NCBI GenBank assembly: GCA_937942205.1
Contig: CALDFO010000027.1
Location: forward strand, 1-7,169
DNA: 7,169 nucleotides
Source of the DNA: an uncultured Alphaproteobacteria bacterium
Lineage (GTDB): Bacteria; Pseudomonadota; Alphaproteobacteria; Micropepsales; Micropepsaceae
Direction: 5' to 3'
The notes under the pieces are model-generated. The model worked only from the letters and a program-made list of their open reading frames with translations. It ran no database searches and was not told where the DNA came from. The position numbers and the translations under genes are program-made. Below are positions 1 through 5,221 of the stretch, one piece after another. How positions within the stretch are numbered: position 1 is the stretch's first letter; each line of letters begins with the position of its first letter.

Positions 1-1503
1 ATGCCGCGCGGCGCGCGCCGCCACCTGCGGGCTGTGGGTCACCAGCAGCACCTGGGTGGTCTGGGCCAGCCTTTGCAGCCGCTCGCCCACCGCGTCGGCC
101 ACCGCGCCGCCCACGCCCCGGTCCACTTCGTCGAACACCATGGCGGCGGGCGAGGACACCTGGGCCAGCGCCACTTTCAGCGCCAGCGAGAAGCGCGCCA
201 GCTCGCCACCCGACGCGATCTTCGCCAGCCCGCCGAAACCGGCGCCTTCCACCGTCGCCACCTCGAAGGCGATGCGCTCCAGCCCGCCGGCGGCGCCCTT
301 GTCGTCGTCCAATGGTTCCAGAGCGATGCGAAAGCGGGCATGGCCCAGCTTGAGCGGCGCCAGTTCCGCCGCCACGGCGCTTTCCAGCGTCTTCGCCGCA
401 CCCGCGCGGGCCTTTGACAGCGTGCGCGCCGCATCCAGATAGGCGGCATGTGCTGCCGCCACCCTGGCCTGCGCCTGTTTCATCTGGCCGCCGCCACCTG
501 ACAGCGCATCCTGTTTGGCGGCATAGTCGTCGCGCAGGCCCGGAAGCTGGTCCGGCGTCACGCCATATTTGCGCGCCAGCGCCCGCAGCGCGAACAGGCG
601 CTCTTCTTTCCGTTCCAGCGCGCCGGTATCGGTATCCAGCCGCGACAGCAGCGACTCCAGTTCGCGCCGCGCCTCCTCGGCCAGGGCATAGGCCTGTTCC
701 AGCGCCGTCTCGGCCGGAGCGGCGGCCTTGCGCGCCTCCTCGTTCATCCGGCTGAGCTTTTTCAGCGCCTGGGCGAGATGGGTTTGCCCGCCGCGTTCGC
801 CCGACACGCTTTCCAGCGCCGACGACACATCCTCGGCGATGCGGGAGGCGTTCATCATCAGGGCGCGTTCGCCCGCCAACCTTTCCTCCTCGCCCGCCTC
901 GGGCGCGAAGTCGCCCAGTTCGGTGGCGGCGGCGCGCACGAAATCGGCCTCGGCGGCGGCGCGCTCGGCCATCGCTTGCAGGTCTTCCAACGCGGCCCGC
1001 GCCGCCATCCAGTCGCCATGCCGGGCGGCGACGGCCTGCGCGTCGCCGGTCAGACCGCCATAGCCATCCAGCAAGGCGCGATGGGTGGCGGTGTCGAACA
1101 GGCCGCGATCGTCCTGCTGGCCATGCACCTCCAGCAGCAGCGCGCCCAGGTCTTTCAGCAGCCCCACGCCCACCGCCGCATCGTTGATGAAGGCGCGGCT
1201 GCGCCCGTCGGCGGCCAGGGTCCGGCGCAGCACGATCTCGCCGTCCAGCGCCATCTCCTGCTGCGCCAGCAGAACATGGGCAGGGTGCCCGGCCTCCGGT
1301 TCGAAGACGGCGGTGGCGCTGCCCTGGGCGGCGCCCGCGCGCACGCTGGCTCTTCCGCGTCCGCCCACCGCCAGCCCCAGCGAATCCAGCAGGATGGATT
1401 TGCCCGCCCCCGTCTCGCCGGTCAGCACATTGAGGCCGGGCGCGAATTCCAGCGCCGCCTGCTCGATCAGAACGATGTCCCGGATGGTCAGTGCCGCCAG
1501 CAC
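1..1503 (-). CDS. recN: DNA repair protein RecN (3' end beyond window)
   Basis: RecN is an SMC-like cytoplasmic ATPase that acts early in recombinational repair of double-strand breaks. The frame is open from a GTG at 1503 to the window edge: 501 residues, about 55 short of the usual ~555. Walker A GETGAGKS is at residues 29-36, after a typical RecN opening (MLAALTIRDIVLIE). EVHGQQDDRGL, holding the RecN HGQ motif, is near 125-135. A long Ala/Glu/Arg-rich region (about 150-390) fits the coiled-coil arms. The ABC signature ASGGELAR is at 430-437, Walker B VFDEVD at 456-461 (D458, catalytic E459), and the H-loop THS at 489-491. I chose GTG because GGAG (1510-1513) lies 6 nt upstream and the family N-terminus begins there. 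It starts 28 nt after bamD and is probably cotranscribed with it. I found no alphaproteobacterial SOS box (GTTC-N7-GTTC or its complement) upstream. All key motifs are intact. Confidence 0.96.
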   Translation of the reverse strand, partial: MLAALTIRDIVLIEQAALEFAPGLNVLTGETGAGKSILLDSLGLAVGGRGRASVRAGAAQGSATAVFEPEAGHPAHVLLAQQEMALDGEIVLRRTLAADGRSRAFINDAAVGVGLLKDLGALLLEVHGQQDDRGLFDTATHRALLDGYGGLTGDAQAVAARHGDWMAARAALEDLQAMAERAAAEADFVRAAATELGDFAPEAGEEERLAGERALMMNASRIAEDVSSALESVSGERGGQTHLAQALKKLSRMNEEARKAAAPAETALEQAYALAEEARRELESLLSRLDTDTGALERKEERLFALRALARKYGVTPDQLPGLRDDYAAKQDALSGGGGQMKQAQARVAAAHAAYLDAARTLSKARAGAAKTLESAVAAELAPLKLGHARFRIALEPLDDDKGAAGGLERIAFEVATVEGAGFGGLAKIASGGELARFSLALKVALAQVSSPAAMVFDEVDRGVGGAVADAVGERLQRLAQTTQVLLVTHSPQVAARAARH

Positions 1504-1507
1504 GCCG

Positions 1508-1541
1508 GACTCCGAAAGGCCAAAAAGGGAATCAGAGAATC
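1508..1541. promoter_or_regulatory. Three GANTC (CcrM-type) sites before recN
   Basis: GANTC pentamers occur at 1508-1512, 1529-1533 and 1537-1541. They cover the bamD stop codon, the 28-nt spacer and the recN ribosome binding site; the first overlaps the GGAG Shine-Dalgarno. GANTC is the target of the cell-cycle methyltransferase CcrM in Alphaproteobacteria. The sites are seen directly. Any role in recN expression is inference, and no clear sigma-70 promoter accompanies them. Confidence 0.35.
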
Positions 1542-2407
1542 TTGCGGAAAGCCTGACTGATCCACGAGCCCCTGTCTTCCATCGGCTTGAGGTTGCGGCC
1601 CTGCAGGATGCTGTAGGCGCTCTTGTACCAGCCGGAACCCGGATAGTTACGCCCCAGCACGGCGGCGGCGGTCTGGGCCTCACGGTCCAACCCCAGGCTG
1701 TAATAGGACTCCGTCAGGCGCTGCAGCGCCTCGGCGATCTGGGGCGTGGTCTGATACTGCTCCACCACGGTGCGGAAGCGGTTGATGGCGCCGACGTGAT
1801 CGCCCCGGCGCAGATAATAGCGGCCCACCGCCATTTCCTTGCCCGCCAGGTGATCCATGGTCAGGTCGATCTTGAGATTGGCGTCACGGGCATATTCGGT
1901 ATCGGGGAAGCGCTGCACCACGTCCTGCAACGCCACCAGCGCGCCTTCGGTGTTGGACTGGTCGCGGCCCACATCCACGATCTGCTCATACAGCGAGATG
2001 GCCTTGATGTAGAAGGCATAGGCCACTTCCTGGCTGCCGGGATGCAGCGAGATATACTGGTCGGCGGTGGCGATGGCCTGGGTATAGTTGTTGGCCTGAT
2101 AGGAGCAGAAGGCGCTGTTCAGCATGGCCCGGCGCGCCCAGACCGAATAGGGATGCTGGCGGTCCACCTCGTTGAACTGGGCGGCGCAGATTTCCCAGGC
2201 GCCGTTGGTGATGGCGCGCCAGCCATCGGCGTAAATCTGCTCGATGGTGCGCTCCTTGTAGTTGGCGGCATCCTTGTTGGCGTTGTTGGTTTCGTCGTCC
2301 TTGCCGAAGATGGACGAACAGCCCCCAAGCGCCACCAGCCCGCCCAGAAGGGCGGCGCGCGCGATCGGACCCAGATCGACCAACTTCAGACGATGTGCAA
2401 CCAGCAT
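1532..2407 (-). CDS. bamD: Outer-membrane assembly lipoprotein BamD
   Basis: BamD (formerly ComL/YfiO) is the essential TPR lipoprotein of the BAM complex, which folds beta-barrel proteins into the outer membrane; it acts at the periplasmic face. The product is 291 aa. The signal peptide has basic residues near the N-terminus (R6, K8, R17), a hydrophobic segment at 18-29, and a lipobox LGGC with Cys30 as the lipidation site. Ser31-Ser32 follow, compatible with outer-membrane sorting. Helical TPR-like repeats span about 55-270. They include QIYADGWRAI, the BamD-like FNEVDRQHPYSVWARRA (78-94), and RYYLRRGDHVGAINRF (196-211). The open frame extends upstream to an ATG at 2542, but I chose the ATG at 2407. 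It has AAGGA at 2413-2417 with a 5-nt spacer and puts the signal peptide at the N-terminus. Gly at lipobox -2 is less usual than Ala/Ser. The gene lies between lpxC and recN, as is common in Alphaproteobacteria. Confidence 0.95.
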   Translation of the reverse strand: MLVAHRLKLVDLGPIARAALLGGLVALGGCSSIFGKDDETNNANKDAANYKERTIEQIYADGWRAITNGAWEICAAQFNEVDRQHPYSVWARRAMLNSAFCSYQANNYTQAIATADQYISLHPGSQEVAYAFYIKAISLYEQIVDVGRDQSNTEGALVALQDVVQRFPDTEYARDANLKIDLTMDHLAGKEMAVGRYYLRRGDHVGAINRFRTVVEQYQTTPQIAEALQRLTESYYSLGLDREAQTAAAVLGRNYPGSGWYKSAYSILQGRNLKPMEDRGSWISQAFRKIL

Positions 2408-2412
2408 GGCGA

Positions 2413-2417
2413 TCCTT
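2413..2417 (-). promoter_or_regulatory. bamD ribosome binding site
   Basis: AAGGA read on the minus strand, 5 nt before the ATG at 2407. It decides the start over the longer open frame that begins at 2542, whose extra 45 residues would bury the lipoprotein signal peptide. Confidence 0.75.
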
Positions 2418-2432
2418 GTGGGCGAAAATAAC

Positions 2433-2448
2433 AGGCATTTCAATGCCT
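2433..2448 (-). other. Small hairpin in bamD leader
   Basis: AGGCAT and ATGCCT form a 6-bp perfect inverted repeat with a 4-nt loop, 15 nt upstream of the bamD ribosome binding site. The stem is short and no T-run follows, so it is not a convincing terminator. It could affect leader structure but may be chance. Confidence 0.25.
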
Positions 2449-2483
2449 TGTTCCGGGCCAGCGTCCGCCCGCGCCCGATGCCT

Positions 2484-2512
2484 CTGTATATACAGGGACC
2501 GGGGCGGGTCAG
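2484..2512 (-). promoter_or_regulatory. Candidate bamD promoter with 12-bp palindrome
   Basis: A perfect 12-bp palindrome, CTGTATATACAG (2484-2495), lies about 77 bp upstream of the bamD start in otherwise very GC-rich DNA. On the minus strand its core TATATA could serve as a -10 box. TTCCTG, 17 bp further upstream, would be a weak -35. The dyad symmetry would also suit a dimeric regulator. The palindrome is seen directly; the promoter assignment is inference and the -35 match is poor. Confidence 0.35.
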
Positions 2513-2526
2513 GAAAGCGTGACTTT
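2509..2526 (-). pseudogene. Possible displaced original 3' end of lpxC
   Basis: Reading the minus strand on from the distal 12-bp repeat in the lpxC frame (GGA AAT TAC CAG), the next codons give K-V-T-L-S and a TGA at 2509-2511. This looks like an alternative, probably ancestral, lpxC ending that gives 281 aa, almost the same length as the present 280. It would have been cut off when the element at 2539-2668 inserted. The reading is direct; the history is inference, and the opposite polarity (duplication of the present end) cannot be excluded. Confidence 0.4.
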
Positions 2527-2538
2527 CTGGTAATTTCC
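2527..2538. repeat. 12-bp direct repeat, distal copy
   Basis: CTGGTAATTTCC (plus strand), identical to 2669-2680. The start-to-start distance is 142 bp, with 130 bp between the copies. A 12-bp exact match is unlikely by chance within a gap this short. It fits a target-site duplication flanking the folded element between the copies. Confidence 0.7.
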
Positions 2539-2668
2539 CCACCGCCCTTCGCTGGCCCCGCGCGGTGGCGCGGAATTCAAGAGGCGCTCCGCGCCTGGGG
2601 GCCAGCTACGGGCACCTCCCCATGCGGGCGCGCTGACGCGCGCGCCGGGGAGGTTACGCCTCCGTCAC
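2539..2668. repeat. Folded palindromic intergenic element (REP/MITE-like)
   Basis: A ~130-bp non-coding insert in the lpxC-bamD gap, very rich in inverted repeats. Its outer arms GCTGGCCCC (2551-2559) and GGGGCCAGC (2598-2606) pair perfectly. They enclose two hairpins: CCGCGC/GCGCGG (2558-2563 with 2568-2573, partly sharing the arm) and AGGCGC/GCGCCT (2582-2587 with 2591-2596). A third compound hairpin lies at 2614-2654. The exact 12-bp direct repeats immediately outside suggest mobilisation. There is no transposase or other ORF, so any movement would have been in trans. Its lpxC-side end now encodes the last four LpxC residues and the stop. The family is not identified. Confidence 0.6.
2614..2654 (-). 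other. Strong hairpin overlapping the lpxC stop codon
   Basis: ACCTCCCC (2614-2621) pairs perfectly with GGGGAGGT (2647-2654). Inside it, GGCGCGC (2627-2633) pairs with GCGCGCC (2640-2646) around a 6-nt loop, with a 5-nt one-sided bulge at 2622-2626. That is 15 pairs, nearly all G-C, starting at the last base of the lpxC TAA. No T-run follows on the minus strand, so it is not a classical intrinsic terminator. It could stabilise the lpxC mRNA end or slow polymerase. Confidence 0.6.
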
Positions 2669-3496
2669 CTGGTAATTTCCTGAATCGGAAAACAGCGCCC
2701 GCAGCAGGGCATTGTTGGTGCCGTGGCCGGACTTGCGGCCCTCGAAGCGGGCCAGCAGGGGCGCGCCCGCCAGCGCCATGTCGCCGATCGCATCCAGGAT
2801 CTTGTGGCGCACGAATTCGTCGGCGAAACGCTGGATATCCCGGTTCACCACCCCGTTCTCGTCCAGCGCCAGGGTATTGGCCAGGCTGGCCCCCCGCGCC
2901 AGGTTCATCCGGTTCAGGCTGTCCAGCTCGCTGAGAAAGCCGAAGGTGCGAGCCGGGGCGATCTCGGCCTTGAATCCGGCGCGGCTGAAGGCAAAGGCAT
3001 AGGATTGCTCGCCGATCACCCGGTAGCTGAGATCATAGCGGTAGGAGGCGGCCTCGGCGGGCAGCAGCGCGGCGCTGGCGTCGCCTTGCGTCACCGTCAC
3101 CGGCCGCAGCACCCGGATGATCTGGCGGGCCATCGGCTGCTCGGCTAGGCCCGCGCTTTCCAGCAGCGTCAGGTAGGACAGCGCATCGCCGTCCAGGATC
3201 GGCGGCTCCGGCGCATCCAGCGTCACCAGCAGGTCGTCCAGTTCCAGCCCGGCGGCGGCGGCCATCAGATGTTCGACCACGCCCACACGGGCGCCGTCCT
3301 GTTCCAGCACCGTGCCCAGCCGGGTCTCGCCGACATGGGAATAGAGCGCCGGAATATCCACGCCCAGATCGGCGCGGCGAAAGACGATGCCCGCGCCCGC
3401 CGCGCCCGGCGCGATGGTCATGGTGACGGAAACGCCGGCATGAAGGGCGGTGCCGGTGGCGGTGACGGTGCGGGCGACGGTGCGGCGGGGCGTCAT
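2654..3496 (-). CDS. lpxC: UDP-3-O-acyl-N-acetylglucosamine deacetylase LpxC
   Basis: LpxC is the zinc hydrolase that deacetylates UDP-3-O-acyl-GlcNAc in the cytoplasm, the committed step of lipid A synthesis. The product is 280 aa and starts in family style with a TVARTVTATGTALHAG segment (6-21). Family residues are present: VEHL with catalytic Glu75 and zinc ligand His76, EFVRHKILDAIGD with zinc ligands His231 and Asp235, and SGH with His258. ISRARTFGF of E. coli LpxC aligns with APARTFGFL (180-188). The ATG has AAGGG (3502-3506) 5 nt upstream. It lacks the extra C-terminal tail of E. coli LpxC, which carries the FtsH degradation signal; short ends occur in other LpxC proteins. The last four residues (VTEA) and the stop appear to come from the inserted element at 2539-2668. 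Catalytic parts are unaffected. It follows ftsZ, separated by a terminator hairpin. Confidence 0.97.
   Translation of the reverse strand: MTPRRTVARTVTATGTALHAGVSVTMTIAPGAAGAGIVFRRADLGVDIPALYSHVGETRLGTVLEQDGARVGVVEHLMAAAAGLELDDLLVTLDAPEPPILDGDALSYLTLLESAGLAEQPMARQIIRVLRPVTVTQGDASAALLPAEAASYRYDLSYRVIGEQSYAFAFSRAGFKAEIAPARTFGFLSELDSLNRMNLARGASLANTLALDENGVVNRDIQRFADEFVRHKILDAIGDMALAGAPLLARFEGRKSGHGTNNALLRALFSDSGNYQVTEA
2669..2680. repeat. 12-bp direct repeat, copy inside lpxC
   Basis: Identical to 2527-2538. Here it encodes LpxC residues Gly273-Asn274-Tyr275-Gln276, just before the present VTEA-stop ending. Because it is in coding sequence, this copy marks the probable original target site. Confidence 0.7.
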
Positions 3497-3501
3497 GCCG
3501 G

Positions 3502-3506
3502 CCCTT
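3502..3506 (-). promoter_or_regulatory. lpxC ribosome binding site next to the terminator
   Basis: AAGGG on the minus strand, 5 nt before the lpxC ATG. It lies only 7 nt beyond the base of the terminator stem at 3514-3542, so readthrough transcripts carry that stem immediately upstream of the site. Confidence 0.7.
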
Positions 3507-3513
3507 ATAAAGA

Positions 3514-3542
3514 AAATAGGCGGGCAAAGCGCCCGCCTATTT
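3514..3542 (-). terminator. Intrinsic terminator after ftsZ
   Basis: AAATAGGCGGGC (3514-3525) and GCCCGCCTATTT (3531-3542) form a perfect 12-bp stem with a 5-nt loop. On the minus strand the stem is followed by TCTTT after its own TATTT end, giving a U-rich tract (UAUUUUCUUU). It starts 24 nt after the ftsZ stop and should end the ftsQAZ transcript. Its stem ends 17 nt before the lpxC start codon. Because the stem starts AAATA, it could also work in the plus direction, but there is no plus-strand gene. Confidence 0.85.
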
Positions 3543-3566
3543 CAGATCGAGTGTTTCGGCGCGCCG

Positions 3567-5138
3567 TCAATTCGACTGGCGGCGCAGGAACGCCGGTATT
3601 TCAAACTGCTCGTCCCGCTTGTGATCGGGGAACAGATCGTCGGCGGGGTTGCGCTGGCCGTCCGGCGAGACAGTCGGCGTCATCTGCGGCTGGGGCATGA
3701 CCGTGGCGGTGGCGCGGGGCGCGGCCTGGGCCCTTTCCGGGGCGGCCATGCGCGGTTCCGGCTGCGGCTCGGCGCGCATGTCGGCTTGCGCCTTCTTGCG
3801 GCCGAAAATGCTCCAGCCCTTCTTTTCCGGCTCCGGGGCGCGGGCCGCCAGCGGCTGCTGTTCCAGCGGGCGGTAGCTTTCCGTGGCGGGATACTTGGCA
3901 GCAGTGGGCGCCGCGGCGGACAGCGGCTCGGCCTGCACCTCCGGCGCGTCCGCGCCACCCAGGATATAGGCTTCGGCCGGGCTCTTGTCGGCGCCCATTT
4001 CCTGCGCCAGCACATCCATGGAGACATGCACGGGATTGGGCGCGGCGGCGCGCACCGGTTCGGGCACGGGCGCGACCGGACGGGCGGCTTCCGCCGCGCG
4101 CAGCGGATTCTTGAGGTTCAGGTGGGGATGCAGCGGCCGCACCTTTTCGGTCGGGGCCGGCATACGCAACTGGTCGGCGTCGATGCCGGTGGCGACCACC
4201 GAGACGCGGATGCGCCCCTCCATCTCGTCCAGGATGGTGTTGCCGAAGATGATGTTGGCGTCGGGATCCACCTCGGCGCGGATGCGATTTGCGGCCTGCT
4301 CGACCTCGAACAGCATCAGGTCCGGGCCGCCGGTGATGTTGATCAGCACGCCCTTGGCGCCCTTCATCGTCACATCATCGAGCAGCGGATTGGAGATCGC
4401 CATGTCGGCGGCGCGGGCGGCGCGGTCCTCGCCCTCGGCTTCGCCGGTGCCCATCATCGCCTTGCCCATCTCGGAGATGACCGACTTGATGTCGGCGAAA
4501 TCCAGGTTGATCAGGCCGGGCATCACGATCAGGTCGGTGACGCCGCGCACGCCGGCATGAAGCACCTCGTCGGCCATGGCGAAGGCCTGGGCCATGGTGG
4601 TGCGGTCGTTGGCGACGCGGAACAGGTTCTGGTTGGGAATGACGATCAGGGTGTGGACGAACTGCTGCAGTTCGGTGATGCCCTTTTCGGCCACCCGCAT
4701 CCGGCGGTCGCCTTCCAGGGCGAAGGGCTTGGTGACCACGCCCACGGTCAGGATGCCCGCCTCGCGCACGGCGCGGGCGATCACCGGGGCGGCGCCGGTG
4801 CCGGTGCCGCCGCCCATGCCGGCGGCGATGAACACCATATGAGCGCCCGAAAGCTGCTCCATGATTTCTTCCAGCGACTCCTCGGCGCCGCGCGCGCCCA
4901 CATCGGGCTGCGCGCCCGCGCCCAGGCCCTCGGTGGTGGTGGCGCCCAGCTGGATGCGGCGGCTGGCCTTGGACTGGGCCAGGGCCTGCGCGTCGGTGTT
5001 GGCGACCACGAAGTCCACGCCTTCCAGGCCCGACTCGATCATGTTGTTGACGGCGTTGCCGCCGGCGCCGCCGACGCCCAGCACGGTGATGCGGGGGCGC
5101 AGTTCCTTGGTTTCAGGAGCTTTCAGGTTGATCGTCAT
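3567..5138 (-). CDS. ftsZ: Cell division protein FtsZ
   Basis: FtsZ is the tubulin-like GTPase that polymerises into the cytokinetic ring and recruits the divisome. The product is 523 aa. The GTPase domain covers about 15-325. It has [10 protein letters not shown] (21-30), the tubulin signature GGGTGTG (109-115), and the T7 loop NLDFAD (211-216), whose Asp213 and Asp216 complete the active site of the adjoining subunit. The linker of about 185 residues is Ala/Pro/Glu-rich, with a basic-aromatic island [11 protein letters not shown] (439-449). The C-terminal peptide [15 protein letters not shown] (509-523) is the site that binds FtsA and other partners. The total is long compared with E. coli (383 aa) but normal for Alphaproteobacteria. 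The ATG has GAGGAG at 5147-5152 with an 8-nt spacer. It is the last gene before the terminator at 3514-3542. Confidence 0.99.
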   Translation of the reverse strand: MTINLKAPETKELRPRITVLGVGGAGGNAVNNMIESGLEGVDFVVANTDAQALAQSKASRRIQLGATTTEGLGAGAQPDVGARGAEESLEEIMEQLSGAHMVFIAAGMGGGTGTGAAPVIARAVREAGILTVGVVTKPFALEGDRRMRVAEKGITELQQFVHTLIVIPNQNLFRVANDRTTMAQAFAMADEVLHAGVRGVTDLIVMPGLINLDFADIKSVISEMGKAMMGTGEAEGEDRAARAADMAISNPLLDDVTMKGAKGVLINITGGPDLMLFEVEQAANRIRAEVDPDANIIFGNTILDEMEGRIRVSVVATGIDADQLRMPAPTEKVRPLHPHLNLKNPLRAAEAARPVAPVPEPVRAAAPNPVHVSMDVLAQEMGADKSPAEAYILGGADAPEVQAEPLSAAAPTAAKYPATESYRPLEQQPLAARAPEPEKKGWSIFGRKKAQADMRAEPQPEPRMAAPERAQAAPRATATVMPQPQMTPTVSPDGQRNPADDLFPDHKRDEQFEIPAFLRRQSN

Positions 5139-5221
5139 ATTAGATTCTCCTCATCGATTTGTTCCGATCACCTTGCGGCACGCCAGAATTCCCAACCGAT
5201 TCGCTGTTATATTGTTGAATC
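5139..5221 (-). promoter_or_regulatory. ftsA-ftsZ spacer with ftsZ RBS and three GANTC sites
   Basis: An 81-bp spacer, clearly more AT-rich than its surroundings. It holds the ftsZ ribosome binding site GAGGAG (5147-5152) and GANTC sites at 5143-5147, 5198-5202 and 5217-5221. The first touches the ribosome binding site and the last overlaps the ftsA stop codon. The upper two form a GATTC-N14-GAATC dyad around AACAATATAACAG, whose TATAAC could be a -10 box, but no good -35 lies 16-18 bp upstream. In Caulobacter, ftsZ has a promoter in this position that responds to CcrM methylation and GcrA; a similar role here is inference. I see no TTAA-N7-TTAA CtrA box. Confidence 0.45.

Noticed and set aside
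1504..1560. SOS (LexA) box before recN
   Set aside because: No GTTC-N7-GTTC or GAAC-N7-GAAC pattern is present upstream of the start.
1085..2431. A 448-residue plus-strand open frame opposite bamD and the start of recN
   Set aside because: Same cause: it is complementary to well-supported genes and has low-complexity composition without motifs.
2408..2542. N-terminal extension of bamD to the ATG at 2542
   Set aside because: It would place 45 basic residues before the lipoprotein signal peptide, run through the palindrome and the displaced lpxC end, and ignore the good AAGGA site at 2413-2417.
2582..2596. AGGCGC/GCGCCT hairpin as an intrinsic terminator for lpxC
   Set aside because: The stem is 6 bp with a 3-nt loop and is followed by CTTG, not a T-run. 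It is better explained as part of the folded element.
3557..3566. Perfect palindrome CGGCGCGCCG directly after the ftsZ stop
   Set aside because: Short and made only of G and C, so it is common by chance in such a genome. The terminator next to it explains the region.
5139..5219. CtrA binding site (TTAA-N7-TTAA) before ftsZ, as in Caulobacter
   Set aside because: No TTAA half-site is present in the spacer on either strand.
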